Assembly: GCA_944470555.2 (NCBI GenBank)
Contig: OX104130.1
Coordinates: 70,189,160-70,253,159 of the forward strand
DNA: 64,000 nucleotides
Source: Heterobilharzia americana
Taxonomy: Eukaryota > Platyhelminthes > Trematoda > Strigeidida > Schistosomatidae
Reading direction: 5' to 3'
Numbering within the stretch: position 1 is the stretch's first letter; every line of letters begins with the position of its first letter. The notes under the pieces are model-generated. The model was not told where the DNA came from, ran no database searches, and saw only the letters and a list, made by a program, of their open reading frames with translations. This document shows, piece by piece, positions 1 through 11,780 of the stretch. Position numbers and translations under genes: made by a program.

Positions 1-295
1 CCTAGTGGAACATAGGGCTTCAGTAGCACGCCTCCAGTGACCTCTGTTCTCTGAGATCTTTTCAACCTGGTTCCACGACAGCCCAGAAGCTCTCATTTTC
101 TCCTCGCACGACCTCCTCTATGTCACCCTCGGACGTCCAATTCGTCACTTCCCATGGGGATTCCACTCGAGGGCCTGACACGTGATGTCCTCAGTCAGTC
201 TTCTCAGTGCATGCCCAATCCATCTCCACTTCCTCCTGCATATTTGTTGGGTGATAGGTTCTTGGTTGGTTCATTCCCAGAGCTCCTTCTTGCTT
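1..295 (-). mobile_element. RTE-type retrotransposon, 3'-terminal fragment
   Basis: The sequence closely matches the 3' end of the full-length RTE element at 11719-14991, starting at its CCTAGTGGAACATAGGGC end (plus-strand view) and running into the C-terminal part of the reverse transcriptase ORF. Homology stops at about 295, where sequence matching the element's 'cttgttgctta' passes into unrelated AT-rich DNA. It is a 5'-truncated copy, as is usual for non-LTR elements; its AAT-repeat tail would lie just before the window. No coding capacity remains. Confidence 0.85.
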
Positions 296-3200
296 AGAAC
301 TTAAATGTGTGGTTTATATTATCACTTGAATGCTAATCCCACATGAACAATGTTCAGTTTTACTGACTTAGTTAAATATACAATATTTCTTCCCATTCAT
401 ATGATTCTAGTCAACTTAGAATATTTACATATTAGTGGAGGGTTATATCAGACAGATATGTAAACCGTTTACATATATTTCCAAAATATGATTATGAATG
501 CACTTGCTACACATTTTTCAAAATTGAGATTTTTATGAACACAACATCCTAGATATAATCTAAAAGAACTAATTTTCTCAGTTTTTTCATGTTAATTTTA
601 CAACTTTCACCAATTTTTGGTACCATTCTTTCCGTGAACATCGTAAACATATTCACTAACTTTAAAACGCTACCTTCTCATAAGTATTTAGAAAAGATAC
701 GATGTTTTGTTCTTTCAATTTGTTTTTAACTTATCCGCGTAAATCACTTAGACGGTAAGCAACCGTTTGAAAAGTTTCACAATAATAATGTTCACTAATA
801 TAGATCAATTGAAAAAAATAGCAAGATTGTAAGTCATTAGTTATGCTGTACATAAATAATAGTTAAAACTGAACACTTCTCTATAAACCAACAAATATTA
901 CATTTTGGATGATTTATGTCTAATTTATTTTCAAACATTATTCCTTACTTTTTACTGATACAAAGTTAATATATATCGATTTCTAGTAATGAGATAAAAA
1001 CAGTGCTATTAAGAACAACATACATACCTATTATGTCTTCATGCACTAAAACTGCAGACATAAAAATAAGAAAAAATGATAATCTGATCAATGTGAATAA
1101 CTTATGTACTGGTTAGTGTAAGTGTGAATTTTCCGAACTTACTATTTGAAGTATACCAATGAGCAGTCCAACAGACGTCGACTGTGACCATTGCATGGTA
1201 TTTTCCTAGCTTTTAGGTCACTCTTTGACGTCAGTTAAACAGGTTAGGCGGCTTCATCAGTATTTATTTCTTTATGAAGAACAAAATTAAAAAATTCTTG
1301 GAGTAAACAAAATAATTATCATCCCCATTCTGAGTTACAAATCTTCTCTACTATCTCAGACATCGATTATGCTAATCGTGAACTATGCGGACTAACCATG
1401 ATCAAAAAGTAGTTTTAACTGTTCTGTTGTTTTATTAAACTACATAGTTATACCCAGAAGTTCAGCTAACTTAAACAGAATGTTATCTTAAAAAATGCCC
1501 ATCATTTGAAAATTGCTTAGAATTCACAGTGTCTACATCGGCATTTCTCTCAGCTGGAGACTTTTAGGGCACCCAACTGTGTTGTACAGATAATTTCCAT
1601 CGAAAATACAAGGTGAAAATTTTCATAAACGACGAATTTTATGTCGCTGGGTTTACAATCTTGATGATGCAACACAAGTATCTGTAGATTATGTGCAACA
1701 ACATATGAGTTTTCTTGCAAATACTGATTAAATTTTATATTTCATACTAAGGAGCAGTTATAAAGATGGCACGTTATATAAATTTTCAATTACATAACTT
1801 GGACCGAAACTCAGTGTGTTTTTAAACTGATCTGGCATCTTAACTTCTAACTGATCTGTAGCTTCTTCAGTAAGCAAGAAGAATTGGAGTAGGCATAGAC
1901 TGAGTATGCTCTACGTATTTTTTAGCCACATTGATTCGATGTAGGCTTACAACCTGGCCAATAACTTACTAAATACTACGCCTTACTTTGCATGGTGGCT
2001 TCATGGTTGATAATTTATGGTAAAAAGGCCATAGTGGCAAAATAACCGCAAACAGAATAAGATGCTTGATAAGACAATCAAAACCAGTTTTCGTAGACTT
2101 TTGCATGATGTGACTCAAAATCGACTGGAGTGGTATCAACAAACGAATGATACATCTTTTTGGAAAGTTCGAAAACCTAACCATCATCAGTTGTTACTTC
2201 TCATTACCATCCCTTCAGTTTGTTCTCTAGTTTCTACAAATGCTTACATAGTTTGCCAAATCTACATGCTGTATTCCACTCCTATTCGTTTTTTCTAACC
2301 TGAAACGATATGACAGGTCTTGTGATGCTTTCATTTATCGGTTTCACTTTGTCAACATACCACGTATTTAGTGAGATAGAAAACGGAGAGAAATGAAATC
2401 ACACAAGCAATTGACATCAATAAACATTTTATGTGATGTTTTCATTTCCGTCCATACATTATTTTGTGCCAATTTATTGACTTTACTGACAAGAGTCATC
2501 TACCGGTTACACTGAATAATGAATATCAGATTTATGAGCTAATTACTCAGCTCACCTAATTATTCTTCGGGTTAATTATTATTCGTTTTCAGCAGATAAA
2601 AGGTTTATAATCACCGTATTAGATCCATGTATTAGATACCTTCTAACAGAAGAATATATTTGAGATGACAACTATCACATTGAATCCTTGCTTCTATAAT
2701 AAACTCACAGAAAAATCATAAACATACAAGTCCTTCACCGGAATCAAGACTTGTGAAGGTGCACCTTGTGAATATGTATGAATGTATCTATAAACGAATG
2801 AGATAATCTCATCTCCGAGCACACAAATTTATTTTTCATGTGTTACACCTTATTAAATAGAACTGAAAAAACCAGTAATACAATCTGATTCGCATTCCTT
2901 GTTTTATCATAGAATTAACTAGCTTTACCGACTTCAGTTAAGAATCGAATTCTTGGAAGCTCAATAGGTAGTTAGTTAAGACCTAAGTAGCTCAGTGACA
3001 AAATTGAACTCCAACACCGAGTATCGCAGGTTTATGTTAATAGCAAAACCTTCATTTCCTTGTTGTTGCAGATAGCTATTTCTGATAAGTGCCAATACGA
3101 GCGAAGCCTAGACTCAAAATCTCCTGCCAATCGACTCCTACAACCTAACATCAAGTTTTTGTGTGATTTACACATGTATCAGCTAACGGGTTCAGGCTAT

Positions 3201-3535
3201 AAAGATATTTTGACAAACAGTTATGCAGTAGTAGATGAAGTCATTAAAAATGCAATTTATGAGACAAGCTTCTACCATAGATAACCTAAGTTGATGTAGA
3301 AAGAACTGAGACTGAAAATGGAGATAGACTAGTCTAAGATTTACTCTCCAAAAATTACACTTTTGGTTTTGCTTATTTTCTGTTGATTAAATTTCAGAAA
3401 TTTGAAAAAATATGTTGTTACCTATATCTTTCCGTCACTGACTGAAATGAATTCATTAGTCTCTATTTGGAATATAATCTCTTGCACGGATGCCTTGGTG
3501 TTGCCTGTGTTCTAGTTACATAATAATGGTCAACA
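296..3535. other. gene-free AT-rich stretch
   Basis: No gene, RNA or repeat can be supported here. The longest open frames (under 80 codons, for example 2062-2298 and 3060-3284) show no recognisable family, no splice-site support and no composition change. Likely intergenic or intronic. Confidence 0.5.
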
Positions 3536-3645
3536 GTGACCACCAGTGGGATGCAGTCGTAAATAGGATGAAACATGTGTCCAGGACTAGACTGTTAGCC
3601 ATTACCCATTACAATTATAAAACTGAAACAGCTAATATGAAAGCA
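3536..3645 (+). repeat. hammerhead SINE relic (Sm-alpha type), 3' part
   Basis: From 3541 the sequence lines up with the schistosome hammerhead SINE: a degenerate core, then AAATAGGATGAAAC, then a GTGTCC cleavage region and the trailing GACTGTTAGCCATTACCC that corresponds to the family's 'CACTGCTAGCCACTATCC'. GAAA and GTC are kept, but the CUGANGA element is degenerate (GGGATGC). The tRNA-like promoter half is not visible. It is probably inactive. Confidence 0.6.
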
Positions 3646-3757
3646 TCCTCAAGAAAGCCCATATGTCAATAAAATCTGATCAATTCAATCGAGTCAATGA
3701 CGGATAATACAAGTAATAACATAAAAGTGTACCTATCATACAAAAAGTTGCTATCAT

Positions 3758-3930
3758 GACTCGGAGGCCTTATGGATAACGCTCCAGCATTTTAACCAAT
3801 CGGTCTTGATTTCGAGCCCAAGTGAGAACAAATTCGCTAACTGAGGAGCAGGTGCATGTAGCTGATGAGTTCTAAACAGGAAGAAATGTGCCTTTTGGGT
3901 TTCATTGTTAGCCGGCATACATCAGTTGTA
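3758..3930 (+). repeat. hammerhead SINE (Sm-alpha type) with tRNA-like promoter half
   Basis: A tRNA-like segment (GGATAACGCTCC as box A, GATTTCGAGCCC as box B) is followed at 3871 by an intact CTGATGA, a weak stem II (GTTC/GGAA) and GAAA. Counted from GAAA, the next 27 bases align without gaps to the family consensus, but the cleavage triplet GTC has become CTT. The order of tRNA-like promoter then hammerhead is that of schistosome Sm-alpha SINEs. Self-cleavage would not be expected. Confidence 0.7.
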
Positions 3931-3984
3931 TGAAAGTTAAAGAATTACTTTATGTTTTCAGAACTAACTTATCGTTTAGTGTTA

Positions 3985-4060
3985 TTGCTTGTCCCAAATA
4001 AGACGAAATGCGCATCCTGGATTCCACTGCTAGCCACTGCCCATCATAACTTATCGTTGT
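3985..4060 (+). repeat. hammerhead SINE relic, well-kept 3' half
   Basis: From 3991, GTCCCAAATAAGACGAAA and then TCCTGGATTCCACTGC match the schistosome hammerhead SINE almost base for base. GAAA is kept, and the cleavage triplet is ATC, which still fits the NUH rule. The CUGANGA strand upstream is missing, so it is only half of a ribozyme. It lies about 60 bp after the previous SINE copy and in the same orientation. Confidence 0.7.
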
Positions 4061-4369
4061 TTAAACTAATGCAAACAGATGCTGAGTCGTGTTTAATCAT
4101 TTTAAATTGTAATATAATTTCAGTACGTTTAGGAGGTTGAAACAATATTTTACCAAACTTTTCGTTGTCTGCTACAGGTTGTTCGGCAGAACATTCGAAT
4201 TTTTATAAATATCACCAATAAAAATCCAAATCTTCTGCCTTATATAAAACTCTCTGCAACTATATTGAAACTTACTTTTACGACGTTTAATATACCTATA
4301 GAATTTGGACACTGAGATAGAAGAAAATTCCAAGGCAGATTAATAAATTTGTTATAGTGCAGAGTATTA

Positions 4370-4690
4370 TTATTATTGTTATTCAATAGATGACGTTTTG
4401 AGCAGAACTTATTGCTGATAATCATATCAAGGTACTGACACAATTTTTTGGTCTGATTTTTTATAGTTCTATCGTTTTTCACGCATTTAATAAGTTGGAA
4501 ACGTTTCTACATCCGGAATTCTGGTTGCATTATTTTGATAACGCATGCTAGGCATTGAGTTGATGATCAAAGAATCAGTAGTGAGCTGCTTTCTCCACTT
4601 AACTACAATAGTCTTTAAGAACATAACTCTGTCCCACCCTGTTGTGTTATTGTATGTAATCGCATGCATGGCTTCAATTACGGCTGATAT
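4370..4690 (-). mobile_element. Penelope-like element (type B), 3' untranslated fragment
   Basis: On the minus strand this shares a series of blocks with the PLE remains at 15003-15990/11645-11718 and at 34000-34410, notably AGTTCTGCTCAAAACGTC, 'TTGATATGAT' and 'GGATGTAGAAACGTTT'. The block order is the same in the three places. No protein-coding part is present. I infer a type-B PLE 3' region because at the other two loci these blocks follow PLE coding remnants. Confidence 0.55.
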
Positions 4691-7533
4691 GAAACTTCAT
4701 AACATTTATAAAGTATACTTTAGGCACATCTTACTCTCATCCAAGCGTATAGCAAATGACACTCACTTGATTCAATGAGCATGCCGCACTTTTCTTCCTC
4801 ACTTCATCAGAAAAATAGTTACACAAAACATGTTGGACTCATTTGAACTATAAAGGAAAGTCTTTAAAAAGGTTTCTGTTGATCACTCTCTTTTGAAGTG
4901 GTAATTTCAATTTTAATAACATTTTTATAACCGTTTGAGGTAACACCCTATAAGATAACTATAAGTGAGTTAGGTGAGAAAGCCCAATATTGAAATTCAT
5001 CTTGTTATCTCTCGAAGATCAAAAGCTAACTGATTAAATATCTTGTTGTCTGCTATGAAGACCCATAGATTTGAAAAAACTGGTCTTTTTCACTTCGGAA
5101 ATATTCATATTGTGGGGTATACAGTTGATAGGTTTCCTAAATTACATTCCAATGGTTTTTAAAAGTCAAGAAAATGGTGTCGCAATACAAAAAAGCGTTT
5201 AAGATATATGAGAGAATTAGTTCCATCTAAAAACTTTGACAAAAATACTAAGAAGACATGGATTAGATAAGTTTCGTCCTTTTATAATTTTGTCAAACCT
5301 TTTTAGGTTGGTTAATTTGCAAACGGCTTACGAACTTCTTACAGCTGAGTAGTTTCTCAACTATCCAATTGTGGTGTCTACAGGGTGTTTGTTGGAAATC
5401 ACCCATTCAAGATCTCAAGGTCTTACTTCTGACAAAAATGTGTCGAAACCATCAAAAGATACCACTACTGAAAAGTTTGAGTAGTTGGAAACCGATGGGG
5501 CTTGTCTGTAGATTTTGGCACCAACTAACTCGGTCCAAAACGAGCGAAACCGGCCTTCCAGTATTTAGACCAGTTTCATTTGACTGGAAAAATTCACAGA
5601 TCAACTTGATTGGATTCTAACAACTTAAATTGTTCAAAATGTTTTAGTATCTTTCCAAAGAGGTAATATATAGCACTGACGCTAAAATTATGCCTTGTGT
5701 GACCCTAGTATCAGCAACGTCTTCAGATTGGCATCTTGTAACCCTCTCTTCAAAGTCTGAATAAATGTAGATTTCTACTAGTTGCATTTAACATATATAA
5801 ACCTGAAGAAACTGCAGTCTGATCGATCAACAAAAAGCCTTCGAACCGCACACGATAACTCAGTTTATCTTTTGACAATCTTTTTTGCTTACTAATGACC
5901 ATTCCTAATTTTTAGACATGATATTAAAATAGGAAGATATCACAAAGAAATAATTTTACTGTAAAAATTTTTTAACTGCATACATTCTTTTGTTTGCGTA
6001 AAGACACTTGAACAAGCATTCTTATTAGAAAATTCAGTACTTTTCATAAGTTATACTCCTATCAAAGGCTAAGTTACTGTTATTCAATGTCAAATAATGT
6101 TCTCCTGAGTTTAGATGATGACTGAGCTGTCAAATAAACTTAGGCTGCCTGACTTTCTATCTGCCATTTTCTGTACAAAAGAATAAGTTTAAAGAAGTTT
6201 TAAAGCTAGCCTAAATATCTCGTTATTTACCTACCACGAAATAACGCTTCATGAACAGTACAAAAAGAACAAATGAAATTAACAGGATAGTTGCTCCAAA
6301 ACCTCTGTAGATTTCAATTATTAAAGTTTCAAAAGTTTTATTTTAAAACACTGGAAAACATTATTTTTGCATTTGTGTAATAAAACCTTTAGAGTCTGTC
6401 TTTTGACGATTTGAAATGTTGTCAAAAAAATTTAACGTGAAGCAACAATAAAAGTTGCAGAAGACTTTTTCGATAAGACATTTGTTCGACTTAAATTGAT
6501 TCTTCAGTGAATGACACAGTGTTTGTTAAAGTCTGAGCTGAGTCAACTCAACCATATGGTAGAATACTAAGGTTAGAGGTTTAAATTTTCAAATTTTTTT
6601 TCAAAAGACGTTTATCATCAAGCTGTTGGATGAATGAAGGTTGTACGATATCCTCAGTAAATAGCTCTGCTATAATTAGGCTGAAAAACCAATGAAAACA
6701 CAAAACAAGATTCCCCCTAAACTCTGCATGTTTCATATGAAGTTAGGAAAAAGATTCTTGCTCAATGAACATTTAATTTTCACTCCTAGGTACAAAAGAA
6801 GGAACCAGTATACATTTTTATTTTCTTAAAAGCAGACATCTTAAAAACCACATGCTTATTGAACACATCGGCTATTATTGATAATGAACTGCATAACTTA
6901 ATTAATTTGCTGTCTGAATACCAAGAATATCGGCATATGAGCATAATGTAGATAACAATAATGACTGGACAATTACTTAAGCTCTATATGTAAGTTATTT
7001 ACTGAAAACACAATCTTCAAAAACAAAGATTCACCATTTTATCTGCATTAATGAAAATAAAAAGTAATATTATCTAGCTTTTATTTTACGAGTTTACTGA
7101 TTAACTGCTGAGTGGAAATTAATGTAATTCAACTTTCGCAAGACTTTACTTCCTCATAAGTTGATAATACTAACGAATAACTGTCATATTGCGCGTCCAA
7201 CTTATAAATTGTATTAAATATAAACAACTTCAATTAAAGTAAGTGTTGAAATACAGATATTCTTTGAGGTGTAAATTGTAATTTACAGGCTAACTGATTC
7301 CTGAGGAATACCAATTCAATGAACAAATGACATAGGTAGTTTTCAAGTTCGAAGAGCAATATTTTTTGCAGCTGAAAAATGTTTTGTATAAATGTGAAAT
7401 AAAATCATGCGACAGTTATGTGAATTCAACATGAGCGGTCAGTGTTAAACAAATATGATAATCTATGCGATCTGTATTTACTGTTGTATCCAGACTTCTT
7501 TCAATTTACGTTTTTATTTTTAAATGATTAGGC
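4691..7533. other. gene-free AT-rich stretch
   Basis: No gene or repeat family was recognised. The open frame at 5369-5620 (83 codons) has no family resemblance and no splice-site support. Confidence 0.5.
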
Positions 7534-8061
7534 ATTATTATTATTATTAGTCCTTTGGATTCCTAGTGGAACATAGGGCTTCAGTAGCACATCGCCATTT
7601 CACTCGCTTCTCTCCAGTCTTTTCAACCTGGCTCCACGACCGCAAACAAGCTTGTATTTATTCCTCACATAATCGCCTCAATATCACCCTCAGCTGGGAC
7701 GCCCAACTCGTTGTTCCCCTTTTGGCTTCCACTCGACGGCCTCCCCTGACACAAGATGTCCACAATCAGTCTTCTCAGTGTATGCCCAATCAAATACATC
7801 TCCACGTTCTTCTCCCGCATATTTGTTGGGTGATACATTCTTGGTTTGTTCGTTACCAGCCAGCAAGCCAGCCAGCCAGAGTTCCTTGTTCCTTATTCTT
7901 ATTATTCTGGCCATCTGATCTGCAGTTTCGAGTGAGTGAACATAGGCGGCAGGTGTTGATGAATGTCTATAGTTTTTGGAAATACTTTTCGTGACGCGCC
8001 AAGTTTCTGAAAGATAGAGAAGCATCCAGTCGACCACAGTGTGAAAAATCATCGGTGATAC
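7534..8061 (-). mobile_element. RTE-type retrotransposon, 3' fragment with internal deletion
   Basis: The tail (ATT repeats, 7534-7549, plus-strand view) and the 3' end match the RTE family, then the C-terminal reverse transcriptase part runs to about 8020. There the sequence jumps to the block around 'SPMIF..VVDW' of the palm domain, so about 450 bp present in the full-length copy (about 12207-12655) are missing. The open frame 7690-8154 reads across this joint. The copy belongs to the same subfamily as the inverted-repeat arms, sharing an AGCC-repeat expansion and the same frame breaks. It ends at about 8061 in unrelated DNA. Confidence 0.8.
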
Positions 8062-11000
8062 CGTTGTCTTTCTACATTTTGATTTATAGTGACCTAACTG
8101 GTCACAAGAGATGACTGACACTGATTGACAAAAGCAACGTTGAATCTGGCACACTAGTGCTTCAGTTCAAGTTGCTACACTTCACAGTTGTATACAAAGA
8201 GCCTATGGACAGAAGAAGACTGATATCAAGGTAGACATAATTGTTTGAGGGAATAAGCAATCTCAAGACAAAGGTTGATGCGAATATGCAAGCTTGAAAA
8301 ATCGTCAAGGAGGGAACGCAACTACGCCATCATGACTAATTTTCAGCCATGTTACCAAGAGTCGTCGACCTTTGGTTTTCTCGTCTACTGGATTCTAAGC
8401 AAAAAATTTGTCTGATAATGGCTTATAATTTAATAAAAATTTGAGAATCAGCCGACTTTTATCTGCCTTTAAACCAAATCTGAGATTTCACAGAATAAAT
8501 TTTTTCTTTCAATTTACATAGATAAACATCCTTTTTAAAGAACACATCAGATAATGAATAACTAGTTAAAGTATTAAAATTCATTTGCAGAAAATCTGCG
8601 TGGAACAGGCAGTGTAAAAACTTCCTAAGTTAAGTGATTTTATACGCGAACCAAAATCTTACCCGTTTCCACCATCACGGAATCAGTTACGTCTGCGATA
8701 ACAACATTACTGAAGACCAATTGATGTCAGTTAAAAACGCTCTGGTTAAAAGAAACAACTACCCTTAACGTTTCTTTGTGAACATTACGGAATCATAATC
8801 AGCTAGAAAAATCACATCCATGCGCCCTAAAAAGCTATTCTTGACTCCACAGTTCGCTGGTAACTGGTTGACGAAAATATCAAAAATTCTAGATGAGCTG
8901 TTTGACAAGTAACTTTTCGGGTACTTAGGTAATAATCACCGTCATCAGGTTCCCAGACCGAAAAGAGGAAAAATTAAGATGAATTTGGATAATTGGAGAT
9001 TTTGATGGTCGTAAAATAAATTCGAATTGGATAAAAAGTGAGATTGTTTGAAGTTGTGTCGCGTACGCTGACTCATAGCTTGCCTTAGTTCTTGACATTA
9101 ACCGAAGTAAGATTAGGTTCGCAGAAAGCTAAAGAAGAACAGACTGAGATATAACACCAATTCATGAAGTTTCTGATTGTTACTGTGAGTGATGTAAGAA
9201 GGCATCTGAGACGGTGTGGACCAGTGATTGAAGACTCTTGGTGAAATTACATGTCTTAAGTTACACTTTTGGTAAATAAAAAAAATAGCATCGTTGGAAA
9301 TGATCCATCAAGATTTCTATTTCCATTGTTCTGGTCCAATATAACAGTGGTAATGCGTTTCGCAATCAAGAAACCACTGACGGTTTACTGCATTCAGTTT
9401 AAATCCTTAAAAAAGTGTACGGTTTTAAAACAGCTCCAAAACATTTTCGATGTATCTATAACGTAAATATCGTACAGTAACACATACTTTAATACTGTCA
9501 TCTAAATAACCGAAAAACACGACATCAAATTTGTACAAGGAAAAGTATGAAATCAAAACAGAAAACAGTCTCAGATGGCTAACTGATCAACCTTCACATT
9601 CCGGAAAGTCTTCAGAAAAACAAAGATGTACGTGAAAACTCTCATGTCCAATGTATATCCCATTGTTAAATTTTAAAGGGTTCAGTTTTATTTTACCACA
9701 CTTTTAAACAAGAAACTAAACCCTTTACATTTTTTCACCTTTCGACTTGATATTCTTTAAAAACAACAATAATCTTCTACATATCCAGTGCAGTGCTTGT
9801 TCCGCTCAGAAAATATATTGATTTACATGAAGAATTGCTTGATTTAAGAGGAATTTCATCAAAATCGACACCTACTACCGGAGCAATGAAATCTCAAATG
9901 CGGCGGACAAATGTTTCGTCCTAGTTCAGGACCCTGAAGCAGAGTGCACTCACTATTATATGAGCTTTCATGCTCAAGACAATCAAATCTCGCGATGAGT
10001 ACGTTATCACTCAGTCACTGAATCGCAATACAATTATCCACTTTCTCCAACTTTATTCAGTCCATCGTATTGCATGATCATCATTTAATTCCATCAGCAA
10101 GTGTTTGTCTATGTACCTATTTGTAACTTGGTTCGAGATGAATTTGGTGAAGTTTGGAAGTAAATTCATGACTCGTGGAATCAACTTATTTGGAAGTGAA
10201 GAAAAATACCCGTCATTGATGGTGGATTGTGCTCACACCTTTAAAAGAACCGGCGGAAAATGGAAAACAGAGCCACTGAATTTCACCCTCAGTGGCCTAA
10301 ACATATCGTTCCATTAATAACAGCTGATTGTCTTGTGTTCAATCTCACATGGAATTACTGGTACTGAGTAAAGATGAGTCTCAGATTAGAATAAAATGGT
10401 TAGTGCTGCTACCAAGTTCTCAGAAGTTTCACGGTGAGAATGCCTTGGATATCAGGAATTGTTTAACCGTTTTTCATGGCATCATTTTTGCAAATGCTGA
10501 AAGGTTTATTACCAAATTTGTTTGAATTAATTACTATACAAATATTTTGTACCACTCTAAACTAACAACTCAAGAAATATATTCTCAGAGTTACTGAAGC
10601 ATAATATTACATTTCACATGAATAATTTCTGTTTTGTTTTTTCTTTACGTCACAGGATATTTCCAGATCAATCTAAAATGTTTCCTTGAGTTACTGAGTG
10701 TGATTAACAGAAAACACCCAGAAAGTAAGGTACTATTATTTTTTTATTATTTCTTCCTGACATGCCTATCTAACATTCATATTCTTACTTATGTAAAGTT
10801 GTTTAAGCAAACAAGTATGTTAGAACTGATCATAACATTGGGTAATTCTGGCGGCAAGGAACTCTAGTATGGGACACAGTGAAGAAGAATCAGTACACAA
10901 AATTTTCAAAAGTATTCTGCAGTTATATAATGGCCATAAATATATCTTCTAACAATAGTTGTCTTAGACTGACTGGTCACCGGATGATATTCATTTCTTC

Positions 11001-11244
11001 ATAGGGTTACATCTCGTCCATCTTGGCTGTCACCCTCCAGCCAGTGGATCAAGGATTTGAACTCTGATCCACTTGCCAAGGTCTATGAAGCAAGACAGTG
11101 AGGTAGCCAGGTAGGTCTGACAAAATAGGAATAGGTCATGGCTTACAGCACAAACTTGCTGAGAGCATTTTGACTTTTTCTGAACGAATTTCTTGATGCC
11201 TGTTCCCAAGTACTGACCGAATCCTGGTGATCATGTCAAAATGA
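8062..11244. other. gene-free stretch with a possible old repeat
   Basis: No gene was recognised. A weak repeat match lies at about 9050-9240. Open frames at 10105-10317, 10328-10525 and 10634-10867 follow one another on the plus strand, but they resemble no family I know and have no splice-site support, so I do not call them exons. Confidence 0.45.
9050..9240 (+). repeat. possible dispersed repeat (shared with 39040-39215)
   Basis: Short blocks in the same order are shared with 39040-39215, such as 'ACACCA..TC.AT', 'TGAG..ATGTAAG.A' and ACTCTTGGTGA. Similarity is patchy. It may be an old schistosome interspersed repeat with no coding function. Confidence 0.35.
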
Positions 11245-11405
11245 GGTCATCACGCTAGAGGACTCACCATCCCTGTGCACTTTGATGAATACTAAATGGC
11301 TGGAGGCAACCAACAAGACGTCTTGGACCTAAATTTCGATCTTATTGACACAATGCTGCAGTCAGAGACGCTATCACTGAGCTATTCAGGTTATGATCGA
11401 ACTGC
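11245..11405 (+). repeat. dispersed repeat of unknown family (shared with 59905-60110)
   Basis: The blocks 'ACTAAATGGCTGGAGGCAACCAACA' (quoted here only as ACTAAATGG...CAACA) and CTGCAGTCAGAGAC followed by 'ACT..GAG/GAT.TAT' recur in the same order in 59905-60110. There is no open frame. I do not recognise the family. Confidence 0.45.
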
Positions 11406-11644
11406 TATGTGACTGGATTAGAGATAAGCATACACTGAGTTTGTAGATATGCCTCTCGGGAGAGTAGGAATAAGCCTCAAATGAAGATGAAAGCTTCTTG
11501 TCGATTGCTACAAATCACCTGACATAGTTGTGTTTAACATTAAAATCTTGAAATGGAAACTTATGCTTTGATGAATGTAAGCATAAAACTAAGGCACTTT
11601 GGTGGAGTTTAATTCCGTATTAGATATGTTTATTTGATTTATAA

Positions 11645-11718
11645 TACAATGACACAGTATTGTTTACTCGATGAAGTCTCAAGCATAAATTATCAACGCT
11701 CATTATCATATCAATGTA
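11645..11718 (-). mobile_element. Penelope-like element (type B), 3' end cut off by the RTE insertion
   Basis: Read on the minus strand, this continues the PLE sequence that stops at 15003: TTGATATGATAATGAGC, then 'CTTGAGACTTCATC', aligned with 'TTGATATGATTATCAGC' and 'CTGCTCAAAACGTCATC' of the relics at 4370 and 34000. The two halves are separated only by the RTE copy and its target-site duplication. Confidence 0.65.
11708..11718. repeat. target-site duplication, left copy
   Basis: ATATCAATGTA is repeated exactly at 14992-15002, on the two sides of the RTE element 11719-14991. It marks a target-primed insertion. Confidence 0.85.
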
Positions 11719-11768
11719 TTATTATTATTATTTGTCCGTTGGGTTCCTAGTGGAACATAGGGCTTCAA
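11719..11768 (-). repeat. extra tandem copy of the RTE 3' terminus and tail
   Basis: After the element's own tail (minus-strand view) comes a second short copy of its last about 32 bases, including GTTCCACTAGGAACCCAA, with its own AAT-type tail, then the target-site duplication. The second copy differs by one base (CGGAC for GGGAC) and by its tail length. Because it lies inside the duplication, it belongs to the same insertion. Confidence 0.8.
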
Positions 11769-11780
11769 TTATTATTATTA

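Noticed and set aside
10105..10867. Three consecutive plus-strand open frames as exons of a gene
   Set aside because: No recognisable domain and no consistent donor/acceptor phases; kept as gene-free.
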